A stretch of 9,117 bases of DNA from an uncultured Lachnospiraceae bacterium (GTDB lineage Bacteria > Bacillota > Clostridia > Lachnospirales > Lachnospiraceae), in the NCBI GenBank assembly GCA_947174985.1, contig CAMWLB010000109.1, forward strand, positions 1 through 9,117, read 5' to 3'. The notes beneath the pieces were generated by a model that saw nothing but the letters and a program-made list of their open reading frames with translations, was not told where the DNA came from and ran no database searches. The position numbers were made by a program, and so were the translations under genes. Shown piece after piece: positions 1-5,877 of the stretch; the stretch's first letter is position 1; every line of letters starts with the position of its first letter.

Positions 1-38
1 CCTCTTCGTCGGCAGCGTCAGATGGGTATAATACACAG
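1..38 (+). other. Probable Nextera/Tn5 sequencing-adapter remnant at the contig end
   Basis: Bases 6-24 match the start of the Illumina Nextera read-1 adapter without a mismatch: TCGTCGGCAGCGTC followed by AGATG. Bases 20-38 match the 19 bp Tn5 mosaic end AGATGTGTATAAGAGACAG at 16 of 19 positions. The first five bases, CCTCT, equal the end of the i5 index that I recall as N503/S503 (TATCCTCT), which sits directly 5' of this adapter in the library. Bases 1-24 are therefore almost certainly not genomic. Bases 25-38 could be adapter with three errors, or genome with chance similarity. The TATAAT at 27-32 lies in this ambiguous part and should not be taken as a csp promoter without a second source. 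Confidence 0.88.
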
Positions 39-51
39 ACTTATGCTGTAA

Positions 52-69
52 GTGTACGATAACGTACAC
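52..69 (+). promoter_or_regulatory. Leader hairpin upstream of the cold-shock gene
   Basis: A perfect 7 bp inverted repeat, GTGTACG and CGTACAC, encloses an ATAA tetraloop. It ends 33 bases before the cold-shock start codon and about 20 bases before its Shine-Dalgarno sequence. Cold-shock genes usually have structured leaders that control mRNA stability and translation, so an mRNA hairpin is the simplest reading. A DNA operator is the alternative. The transcription start is not known, because the upstream sequence runs into adapter-like DNA. Confidence 0.5.
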
Positions 70-101
70 AAGACTTGACTTATATTTTTGGAGGTAGCAC
101 A

Positions 102-302
102 ATGAACAAAGGTACAGTAAAGTGGTTCAACAACCAAAAGGGCTATGGTTTCATCTCTGATGAAGCTGGCAATGATGTATTCGTACATTATTCAGGGCTG
201 AACATGGAAGGCTTCAAGTCTCTTGAAGAAGGCCAGGCAGTTGAGTACGAAGTAATCAATGGCGAAAAAGGACCTCAGGCTGTAAACGTAACTAAGTTAT
301 AA
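102..302 (+). CDS. Cold-shock protein, CspA/CspB family
   Basis: This 66-residue protein is a complete single cold-shock domain, the usual length for the family. It binds single-stranded RNA and DNA in the cytoplasm and acts as an RNA chaperone that keeps mRNA unfolded. Both RNA-binding motifs are visible: RNP1 as KGYGFI (residues 13-18) and RNP2 as DVFVHY (25-30). The N-terminal GTVKWFN (4-10) is typical. The ATG at 102 is preceded by TTGGAGG with good spacing. An upstream in-frame TTG at 75 would place the Shine-Dalgarno inside the gene and is not favoured. The gene stands alone, with a leader hairpin upstream and an intrinsic terminator about 100 bases downstream. Which Csp paralogue it is cannot be decided, so no symbol is given. 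Confidence 0.96.
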   Translation: MNKGTVKWFNNQKGYGFISDEAGNDVFVHYSGLNMEGFKSLEEGQAVEYEVINGEKGPQAVNVTKL

Positions 303-404
303 TGTTTCATTATAACAACCCATAATCAATATCACGATGTACCATTCTTACATGTAAAAATTTTACTTTGTATTTTTGTTTACAATATCGTCTTATCGGG
401 TTAG

Positions 405-437
405 AAAAAGAACCAATCAATGATTGGTCCTTTTTTT
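405..437. terminator. Bidirectional intrinsic terminator between csp and hisA
   Basis: ACCAAT (412-417) pairs with ATTGGT (423-428) around a CAATG loop. After one A/C mismatch the stem extends through G410-C430 into an A-tract (405-409) pairing with a T-run (431-437). The T-run serves the plus-strand cold-shock transcript. The complement of the A-tract gives a five-U tail for hisA, which ends at 448 on the other strand. The 100 bases between the csp stop and this hairpin are AT-rich and show no gene. Confidence 0.85.
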
Positions 438-447
438 ATTCTTTCTT

Positions 448-1251
448 TTAATCAGCCGGATACTCCCTGCATTTTTTCACTACCTCATCCAAGTCCATGC
501 TTCCGCCAAAAATATTAAGTGCACTTCCGACTGTTGCATGTACCCTGCCTTGCCCCACATCTCCAAGCAAATCCAAATCGTCAAGACTGTGGATGCCGCC
601 CGCATAAGTAATGGGTTTTTGACCCCATCTTCCGAGAAACGCCACCAGCTCGCCCTCTATCCCCTGTGACTTTCCTTCCACATCCACTGCGTGAATCAGA
701 AATTCATCACAGTAATTCGAAAGTTCATCCAGCAAATCCCCGTTTACGATTTCCTTTGTTTCATGCTGCCATCTGTCCGTAACCACCTTGTAGTGTCCGT
801 CCCGCTTTCTGCAGCTCAAATCCAGAACAAGATGTTCCCGTCCCACGCATTGCTCCATAAGCTTCAACCGTTCAAAATCTATCCTGCCCTCCCTGAAAAC
901 ATAGGAAGTTACAATCACATGGCTTGCGCCAGACCGCAGAAACTGACATGCATTGGCAGGCGTTATGCCGCCTCCCACCTGCAGTCCGCCCGGATAAGCG
1001 GCAATCGCTTTTAACGCCTGCTCCTTTGTCTTCTCATACAACGGACTGTCCACCGGATTCAGCAGAATAACATGCCCGCCCTTAAGCTTCTTTTTCTTAT
1101 ACAGCTTCGCATAATAGTCCGCTTCCTGTTCAGATACAAAATTGACCTCCATCCGGATCCTCTTTTCCCCATTTTCATCATCGCACAGCGTGCCTCCCAC
1201 AATCTGCTTCACCTTTCCGTTGTGAATGTCAATGCATGGCCTGAATTCCAT
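448..1251 (-). CDS. hisA: HisA, eukaryote-type ProFAR isomerase (histidine biosynthesis)
   Basis: The enzyme opens the ribose ring of ProFAR by an Amadori rearrangement to give PRFAR, the fourth step of histidine synthesis, in the cytoplasm. The 267-residue protein reads as the HIS6-like form known from fungi and plants and some Clostridia: it opens with FRPCIDIHNGKVKQIVGG (3-20) rather than the usual bacterial HisA start. Asp8 is the expected catalytic base, and a second acidic site lies in VLDLSCRKRDG (Asp144). The phosphate-gripping turns are VGGGI (92-96) and YAGGI (216-220), as in a TIM barrel. The ATG at 1251 is chosen because GAGGAAAAT precedes it. An ATG 14 codons upstream (1293) would turn a GC-rich leader hairpin into coding sequence. 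No other his gene is in the window. It lies 69 bases downstream of the phosphotransferase gene, so co-transcription is possible. Confidence 0.92.
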   Translation of the reverse strand: MEFRPCIDIHNGKVKQIVGGTLCDDENGEKRIRMEVNFVSEQEADYYAKLYKKKKLKGGHVILLNPVDSPLYEKTKEQALKAIAAYPGGLQVGGGITPANACQFLRSGASHVIVTSYVFREGRIDFERLKLMEQCVGREHLVLDLSCRKRDGHYKVVTDRWQHETKEIVNGDLLDELSNYCDEFLIHAVDVEGKSQGIEGELVAFLGRWGQKPITYAGGIHSLDDLDLLGDVGQGRVHATVGSALNIFGGSMDLDEVVKKCREYPAD

Positions 1252-1256
1252 ATTTT

Positions 1257-1282
1257 CCTCCGTTTCCGCCGCGCAATGCGGC
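1257..1282 (-). promoter_or_regulatory. Hairpin plus Shine-Dalgarno leader of hisA
   Basis: On the minus strand GCCGC, loop ATTGC, then GCGGC form a 5 bp GC-only stem. Next come GGAAAC, the Shine-Dalgarno GGAGG and AAAAT before the ATG. The stem ends exactly 16 bases before the start codon. The same arrangement, with almost the same bases and the same 16-base distance, precedes the lipoprotein gene at 6097. A weak -10-like TACAAT lies at 1297-1292, just upstream of the hairpin, but no convincing -35 box was found. Confidence 0.55.
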
Positions 1283-1320
1283 ATTTTTCTCATTGTACTG
1301 TCCCTTGCCGTTTTCTGTTT

Positions 1321-2286
1321 TCATTTCTGCAATGACGCATGATACAGGCATGGCGGATTCTTTTGATTAATATCTGCCGCAAGCATTTTGGCATGACTGT
1401 AATAATAATCAAAAACTTTATCCCGCTCCTCCTCGGGATGGTTTAACGCATACTCAATAAACTCGATATATTCATTTAGAAGCGCCAGCCGGATATCACT
1501 CAGATACTGCTCCCAGTCCGGTTTTTCCTCCAACTTTTTATATACCTCTTCAATGTATATTTTGCGATGGGCATCCGTCATATAGAAGGGGAATGTGGCG
1601 CGTTCTTCCGTTCCATGCGCAATCAGCCTTGCGACATCCAGAGAATACGGCATAATTCCGGCAAACGCCCAGTCTATGACATATACGCTTCCCGCGTGGA
1701 AAATCGCATTGAACTGCAGAAAATCACCGTTACACAACGTTCTCGGACAGGTCTTCTGCCTTTCCAGAAACACGTTATATGCCTGCCGAAGTTCCGGCTC
1801 TTTTGCAAGGCATTCCGACCGTTTTCCAATACGCGCCCAATATTTTTCAAAACGGTCATCCATCTTCTTTTCCTGAAATTCATGCTCATCCTTCTGCCAG
1901 TAAGCATTCATAATGGCCGCAATGCTGTCCGCACACGCGTATGCTTCTTCTTCCGTAAAATCCCGCAAATCAGCGCCCTCTATGTACTCTATCAAAATCC
2001 AAAGAATTCCTTCGACTTCTATACTACCATAAAAGCAAGGGACTTTAAAAGAACCCCCTGTCAAAAAGTTCTGATAAACATTTTTTTCCCGCTCATCAGA
2101 TTTTTTTAACACATAGCGCTTTTTGTCAGACGTAATTTTATATACATTATACCTGTTCAGTTCTCCCTCGCCATCGTCACAAAACTGCTCTACTTCAAAT
2201 TCATTGACTGAATCCGTACCAAGCAGCCCGCAGAATATATCAAAAAACGGAAACTCCTTCTGCGGTTTATCCGTAAATAATCCCAT
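1321..2286 (-). CDS. APH-fold phosphotransferase family protein, substrate unknown
   Basis: The 321-residue soluble protein has the layout of the aminoglycoside phosphotransferase / choline kinase superfamily, which transfers phosphate from ATP to small molecules. Visible landmarks are an N-lobe lysine in RYVLKK (57-62), a hinge-like segment ILIEYIEGADL (97-107), the catalytic loop CNGDFLQFN (185-193) with Asp188 and Asn193, and the metal-binding VIDW (203-206) with Asp205. The catalytic loop has Asn186 where most members have His (HGD). The rest of the loop is intact, so activity is likely. Real targets in this family range from antibiotics to sugars and homoserine, and nothing here identifies one. 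The start at 2286 follows AAGGGAGAAGAGAG. It lies 38 bases after the lipoprotein gene, probably in the same transcript, with hisA downstream. Confidence 0.8.
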   Translation of the reverse strand: MGLFTDKPQKEFPFFDIFCGLLGTDSVNEFEVEQFCDDGEGELNRYNVYKITSDKKRYVLKKSDEREKNVYQNFLTGGSFKVPCFYGSIEVEGILWILIEYIEGADLRDFTEEEAYACADSIAAIMNAYWQKDEHEFQEKKMDDRFEKYWARIGKRSECLAKEPELRQAYNVFLERQKTCPRTLCNGDFLQFNAIFHAGSVYVIDWAFAGIMPYSLDVARLIAHGTEERATFPFYMTDAHRKIYIEEVYKKLEEKPDWEQYLSDIRLALLNEYIEFIEYALNHPEEERDKVFDYYYSHAKMLAADINQKNPPCLYHASLQK

Positions 2287-2324
2287 CTCTCTTCTCCCTT
2301 GACCATTTTTTAAAACCTTGCAAT

Positions 2325-3257
2325 CTACTCAAACTGCTCCAGCAGCTCGTACACCCTCTCCTTTGTCAGTTCTGCCGTCTTCAGGTTCATTGCCATGGAC
2401 TGCTGCGTTTCATCCTCGTACGCAGTACCGGCCTCCGCAGCCAACTGCTCTCTTATTATCATCCATTCCTTCTCTTTTTCGGCAAGTGTACGCAGCGTCT
2501 CTGCATCCTGCGTTTTCTGAAGTGCCTCCCATACGTAGTTTGATGCAGTATCCCACCACCAACACAGCGTATCCGCTTTTTCGCAGCGCTCCTCCTGCGT
2601 CAGGGAACTGTCTGCAAGCGCTTCCTCAATAGGCGCTGCACATTCCTCAACAGACGCAATCATGTCTCTTAGATTGTCTGCAATGCGATAGCTTGAAAAA
2701 CCATACCGGCACTCCTGATTGTACAGCCCATAACAAGGAAGAACCTCATCCGCTGCACTGCCAAAATAACCTGTCCAGCTTCTGTACTCCTCAGGCAGTT
2801 CTTCCAACGGCGCACCGGACAGATAAATCAGGATATTCTCCGTATCTGCCAAACCATAGGCATCACTGTAAATATATCTTACACCCTCCTTGATTTCTTC
2901 CTTGCCCTCTTCCTTTTTATAGTTCATTTCTTCTATCTGCACGGAATAGGTATAATCATTCACCCTGACAGGCTGTGCAAACTGCCCGCTGAAATCGCAG
3001 CGGTATTCCGTTTCATAAAAATTCTCTCCCGCACCTTCGATATCCACATCGAAATATTCTCCCTGAAAACTTCCGTCAGCATGAATCATCACCATCGTGC
3101 GCCCATTGCTGTCAAAATGAAACTCAATCCCTGCAAGGTCTTCAAAAGAAAACGTACTTTCCTCCGGCACATCCGCCCCTTTGCCTTTCCTCCCACACCC
3201 ACACGCAAGAATCATCATTCCTACGACTAATATAAACGCTATCACACTCCTCTTCAT
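2325..3257 (-). CDS. Lipoprotein with a C-terminal DUF1311/LprI-like domain
   Basis: This is a 310-residue secreted, membrane-anchored protein. A basic start (MKR) and hydrophobic stretch (5-18) end in ILAC (16-19), a usable lipobox; Cys21 is a less likely anchor. The middle (about 37-200) is an unrecognised region rich in acidic and aromatic residues. The last 90 residues resemble the DUF1311 / lysozyme-inhibitor LprI family: a helical region containing CWWWDTASNYVWEAL (about 232-246), then LAEKEKEWMIIREQLAAEAG, and the ending LTKERVYELLEQF. The LprI assignment is by eye and moderate. Inhibition of lysozyme-type enzymes is known for some members but is only a possibility here. The start at 3257 follows AGGAG with good spacing. 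The phosphotransferase gene follows after 38 bases. No clear own promoter was found between this gene and the inverted-repeat element upstream. Confidence 0.78.
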   Translation of the reverse strand: MKRSVIAFILVVGMMILACGCGRKGKGADVPEESTFSFEDLAGIEFHFDSNGRTMVMIHADGSFQGEYFDVDIEGAGENFYETEYRCDFSGQFAQPVRVNDYTYSVQIEEMNYKKEEGKEEIKEGVRYIYSDAYGLADTENILIYLSGAPLEELPEEYRSWTGYFGSAADEVLPCYGLYNQECRYGFSSYRIADNLRDMIASVEECAAPIEEALADSSLTQEERCEKADTLCWWWDTASNYVWEALQKTQDAETLRTLAEKEKEWMIIREQLAAEAGTAYEDETQQSMAMNLKTAELTKERVYELLEQFE

Positions 3258-3282
3258 ACCCGTCTCCTAATTATCTCCAGTT

Positions 3283-3420
3283 GGTTATTGCAAACCTTCT
3301 TTCCGTACACAGGGAATTGATAAGATAGACAAAATAAGAGCGACTTGCCACTGCTTCGGAGCTCGTTTTTGTCCATCTTATCAATTCCCGTCACTCGACA
3401 CAAAGCATTTTGCAATTACC
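3283..3420. repeat. Inverted-repeat element with a long central hairpin (MITE-like)
   Basis: The outer ends GGTTATTGCAAA (3283-3294) and TTTGCAATTACC (3409-3420) are inverted copies matching at 11 of 12 positions. Inside them, 3312-3334 pairs with 3367-3389 over 23 bp with one mismatch (A3327/C3374); the arm begins GGGAATTGATAAGAT. The 32-base loop holds a smaller stem, GAGC (3338-3341) with GCTC (3361-3364). There is no T-run next to the stem, so it is not a standard terminator. Inverted ends, small size and no coding capacity suggest a miniature mobile element or a dispersed intergenic repeat. No clear target-site duplication is visible. The right end includes the stop codon of the acetyltransferase gene. 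Confidence 0.6.
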
Positions 3421-3964
3421 CCTCAAGCCTTTTCATCATCCAATGCATATCCGCATAAGTCCCGTCTTTATACTTCATATTATGGGGAAAAGTGCCAAAA
3501 ATTTCAAAGCCCATTTTTTTATACAAAGATAGCGCCCTTTGATTGTCCGCAACCACCTCAAGCTCAAGCTGTTCCAGACCGATATCTGTGGCAATCTGAA
3601 TCATTTTCCCAAGCATGGCGGTTCCGATTCCCATACTGGTATACTTCTGGTACAACGCAATGCATACGTTGGCGCGATGCTTAAACCTGCTCCGGTTATT
3701 CCTCATCAACGCACAGTTTCCTGCATATTCTCCATCCCAAAAGCCCAACAGCATCAGACTGTCTTCCGATTCATTCTGGTTGTCGATAAAGCTGCATTCT
3801 TCCTCCAGTGTCATGGTAATTTCCTCCGGCTCCCTCACCAGAAAGCGGGTTTCTTCACTCGTCGCTTTCAGATAATCTAACATCATCCGGGCATCGCCTT
3901 TTTCCGGATTCCGAATCAGCAGCGTGTGCCCATTCAAACATATGGTTTCTTCTTGTATTCTCAT
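3416..3964 (-). CDS. GNAT-family N-acetyltransferase
   Basis: The 182-residue cytoplasmic protein has the GNAT fold, which moves an acetyl group from acetyl-CoA to an amine on a protein or small molecule. The acetyl-CoA pyrophosphate loop is YTSMGIGTAML (108-118). The usual Arg/Gln at the start of this motif is Thr109, while the two key glycines (112, 114) are kept. The second hallmark is ELEVVADNQRALSLYKKMGFE (135-155), where Asn141 and the Tyr-x-x-x-Gly-Phe ending are typical of RimI/RimJ-like members. The substrate is unknown. The ATG at 3964 is preceded by AAGGAGAGAGGAGAGAATT. A longer reading frame back to 4087 would overlap the transporter gene and has no such site. It sits 49 bases after the EamA gene, probably in one transcript. 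Its stop codon lies within the right arm of the inverted-repeat element. Confidence 0.9.
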   Translation of the reverse strand: MRIQEETICLNGHTLLIRNPEKGDARMMLDYLKATSEETRFLVREPEEITMTLEEECSFIDNQNESEDSLMLLGFWDGEYAGNCALMRNNRSRFKHRANVCIALYQKYTSMGIGTAMLGKMIQIATDIGLEQLELEVVADNQRALSLYKKMGFEIFGTFPHNMKYKDGTYADMHWMMKRLEG

Positions 3965-4013
3965 AATTCTCTCTCCTCTCTCCTTGAAACCTGCATGTTC
4001 CTGTACAAACTCT

Positions 4014-4427
4014 TTATAAAACCATAAGCAGCGTCCCGATGCCGATAAAAATACATCCCACAATGGATTTTGCCGTAAATTCTTCATGCAGAAACAGAAA
4101 CGCCAGAATCAGCGTAATGACCACGCTCAGCTTGTCTATAGGAACCACCTTCGATGCTTCTCCCATCTGCAGCGCTTTATAGTAACAGAGCCACGACGCC
4201 CCGGTCGCCAGCCCCGACAAAATCAAAAATATCCAGCTTTTCCTGCTGATAGCCTGAAGCCCCGTCTGCGCATGGGTTAAAAACACCATCCCCCATGCCA
4301 TCAAAAGCACCACTACCGTCCTGATTGCCGTGGCCAGATTGGAGTTGACGCCGTCAATTCCCACTTTTGCCAAAATGGAGGTCAGCGCCGCAAATACGGA
4401 TGATAAAATTGCAAATAACAGCCACAT
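4014..4427 (-). CDS. EamA/DMT-superfamily half-size transporter
   Basis: The 137-residue integral membrane protein is a single EamA domain. Full-size EamA proteins have two domains and ten helices, whereas this has about four to five hydrophobic segments (roughly 1-22, 33-52, 65-87, 97-112, 119-137). Small DMT members work as dimers, so it may be complete rather than truncated. Family features include YYKALQMGEASKVVPIDKLS (82-101) and the FLFLHEEFT segment (110-118). Substrates in the family include amino acids, metabolites and drugs, and cannot be inferred here. The start at 4427 follows AGGGGGAGTCTGT. A promoter with a perfect palindrome over the expected transcription start lies just upstream. 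The GNAT gene follows; an exporter beside an acetyltransferase could act on the same small molecule, but that is conjecture. Confidence 0.88.
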   Translation of the reverse strand: MWLLFAILSSVFAALTSILAKVGIDGVNSNLATAIRTVVVLLMAWGMVFLTHAQTGLQAISRKSWIFLILSGLATGASWLCYYKALQMGEASKVVPIDKLSVVITLILAFLFLHEEFTAKSIVGCIFIGIGTLLMVL

Positions 4428-4449
4428 ACAGACTCCCCCTGCCTCAAAT

Positions 4450-4499
4450 ATAAACTACAGTTTATTTATTATAATAATCAACATGCTTTCCCTGTGCAA
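4450..4499 (-). promoter_or_regulatory. Promoter and 16 bp operator-like palindrome for the EamA-GNAT genes
   Basis: On the minus strand, TTGCAC (4499-4494) and TATTAT (4476-4471) are separated by 17 bases, a plausible sigma-A promoter; an overlapping TATAAT lies at 4473-4468. Immediately downstream, at 4450-4465, is the perfect dyad ATAAACT-AC-AGTTTAT, centred where transcription would begin. That position is typical of a repressor site. The regulator is unknown. The Shine-Dalgarno AGGGGGAG is at 4440-4433. Confidence 0.55.
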
Positions 4500-4553
4500 G
4501 CTATTTTTTCTCATTCTGTAATGTACTATTCTCTTAATATAACTGCCCGACGC

Positions 4554-4582
4554 AAAAAGACAGGCGGCACAACCGTCTGTCT
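4554..4582 (-). terminator. Intrinsic terminator of the SPFH/RHH pair
   Basis: Read on the minus strand, AGACAGACGG (4582-4573) and CCGCCTGTCT (4567-4558) pair over 10 positions with one mismatch around the loop TTGTG. Five T residues follow (4558-4554). It lies about 55 bases after the RHH stop codon and separates this unit from the EamA promoter. Confidence 0.85.
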
Positions 4583-4636
4583 CTTTACCAAATGTCTGAT
4601 TATATCATTTTATTTTCCGGCTTCTGTAAATCACTT

Positions 4637-4837
4637 CTAAATATCCAGTTCCGGCGGCACGTCAATTTCATCCGACACATATTTTCCGTTTTTCTTCCGC
4701 TGCCGTACACATTCCGACAAAAGATATTCTATCTGTCCGTTGACGGAGCGGAAATCGTCCTCTGCCCAGGCTGCAATGGCGTCGTAGAGCTTGGAAGAGA
4801 GCCTGAGCGGAATCTGCTTTTTCGTATTATCTGCCAT
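4637..4837 (-). CDS. Small ribbon-helix-helix (Arc/MetJ-like) DNA-binding protein
   Basis: This 66-residue protein fits the ribbon-helix-helix fold: a short basic strand KKQIPLRLS (6-14), helix A SSKLYDAIAAWAEDD (14-28), a turn at RSVNG, and helix B QIEYLLSECVRQRKK (35-49). Such proteins dimerise and insert the paired strand in the major groove, acting as repressors or antitoxins. The alternating Gln8, Leu10 (or Arg12) side chains of the strand would contact DNA. The acidic tail (56-66) is not part of the fold. The ATG lies 3 bases after the SPFH stop codon, with no strong Shine-Dalgarno, so its translation is probably coupled to that gene. No toxin gene adjoins it, so a plain antitoxin role is less likely than local regulation. 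A tempting target is the palindromic operator upstream of the SPFH gene. Confidence 0.8.
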   Translation of the reverse strand: MADNTKKQIPLRLSSKLYDAIAAWAEDDFRSVNGQIEYLLSECVRQRKKNGKYVSDEIDVPPELDI

Positions 4838-4840
4838 AGC

Positions 4841-5857
4841 TTAGTACAGGCTGCCCGAGTTGACTACAGGCTGTGCGTCGTGATTGCCGCAGAGGACTAC
4901 CAGCAGATTGGACACCATCGCCGCCTTGCGCTCCTCATCCAACACCACGATGTCCTTCTCGTTTAATCGTTCCAGCGCCATCTCCACCATGCCAACGGCG
5001 CCGTCCACTATCATCTTTCTTGCATCGATAATTGCGGATGCCTGCTGCCTCTGCAGCATAACGGCTGCAATTTCCGGTGCATAGGCAAGGTACGTAATCC
5101 GTGCCTCCACAATTTCAATCCCCGCCTCGTCAACACGCTTCTGAATCTCTTCTTTAATTCTTTTTGCCACCGTCTCACTGGAGCCGCGCAGGCTTCCCTC
5201 GTCGGCAACGCCATCGCCCGTGGTATCCACATTCGGCGCCACGTCATAAGGGTAAATACGCACTACATTTCTCAGGGCGCTGTCACACTGCAGGGAAAGA
5301 AATTCCTTATAATTGTCTACGTTAAATACCGCTTTCGCCGTATCGATAATGCGCCACGTCACCGCAATACCGATTTCTACCGGATTTCCCAGGCAGTCGT
5401 TTATCTTCTGGCGATTATTATTTAAAGTCATAATCTTCATGGAAATTTTCATGGTTGCAGGTGCTCCAACTGTGACACCTGCCGCCACGGCAGCCGCTGT
5501 CGCGTCGCTTCTATCCCGTACGTCCCCGCTCTGATTCAGGCGGGTTCTCGCCGCCGGATTGACAGAACTACAGAACGGATTCACAAAATAAAATCCCGGC
5601 TCCTTTAAGGTTCCGATATATTTCCCGAACAGGGTAAGCACCAGTGCCTCCTGCGGCTTGATAACCTTAAGCCCCGGCCAGAGTATCCATGTAACACATA
5701 AAAAGATAATTGAGATTATCAGCAGCGCCGGATTTTTGCCTGACTCCACCATAATACCACCAATTACAGTACCTGCAATGGCAAGCCCGTAAATGACAAT
5801 CGAAAGCAGTAAAACCAGCATGCCCGTCTTTTTTCCTCTTATCACTTTTTCTTCCAT
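4841..5857 (-). CDS. SPFH/band-7 domain membrane protein
   Basis: The 338-residue protein has two N-terminal membrane helices (about 12-36 and 44-60), then the SPFH domain beginning GLKVIKPQEALVLTLFGKYIGTLKEPGF (62-89). Other recognisable parts are NNRQKINDCLGNPVEIGIAVTW (147-168) and the helical stretch VAKRIKEEIQKRVDEAGIEI (230-249), followed by the conserved Gln-Ala-rich LQRQQASAIIDARK (268-281). SPFH proteins oligomerise as membrane scaffolds, and some associate with proteases. The length is ordinary. An Ala/Val/Gly-rich segment (118-135, DATAAAVAAGVTVGAPAT) looks like an insertion within the domain. The start at 5857 follows AAAGGAGG with 9-base spacing. A promoter with palindromes lies upstream, and the RHH gene follows after 3 bases, making a bicistronic unit. 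Confidence 0.93.
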   Translation of the reverse strand: MEEKVIRGKKTGMLVLLLSIVIYGLAIAGTVIGGIMVESGKNPALLIISIIFLCVTWILWPGLKVIKPQEALVLTLFGKYIGTLKEPGFYFVNPFCSSVNPAARTRLNQSGDVRDRSDATAAAVAAGVTVGAPATMKISMKIMTLNNNRQKINDCLGNPVEIGIAVTWRIIDTAKAVFNVDNYKEFLSLQCDSALRNVVRIYPYDVAPNVDTTGDGVADEGSLRGSSETVAKRIKEEIQKRVDEAGIEIVEARITYLAYAPEIAAVMLQRQQASAIIDARKMIVDGAVGMVEMALERLNEKDIVVLDEERKAAMVSNLLVVLCGNHDAQPVVNSGSLY

Positions 5858-5877
5858 TCTGTTGTTCCTCCTTTGTT

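Noticed and set aside
27..32. TATAAT as the -10 box of the csp promoter
   Set aside because: It overlaps the Tn5 mosaic-end-like sequence at 20-38, and the matching -35 position falls wholly in adapter sequence, so it cannot be trusted.
1252..1293. Upstream ATG extending HisA by 14 residues
   Set aside because: The extension would translate through the GC hairpin and Shine-Dalgarno, and HisA homologues begin at the internal methionine before FRPCID.
1567..2109. Plus-strand open frame of 180 codons inside the phosphotransferase gene
   Set aside because: It overlaps a recognisable kinase-fold gene and encodes no recognisable domain.
3312..3389. Intrinsic terminator of the acetyltransferase gene
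   Set aside because: The stem is long, but no T-run follows it on either strand and the loop is 32 bases, so an inverted-repeat element explains it better.
3965..4087. Upstream ATG extending the acetyltransferase by 41 residues
   Set aside because: It would overlap the EamA coding region, whereas the internal ATG has a strong Shine-Dalgarno and begins the conserved domain correctly.
4637..5857. Toxin-antitoxin module built from the RHH and SPFH genes
   Set aside because: The partner is a large membrane scaffold protein placed upstream, with no toxin fold; RHH alone is not enough evidence.
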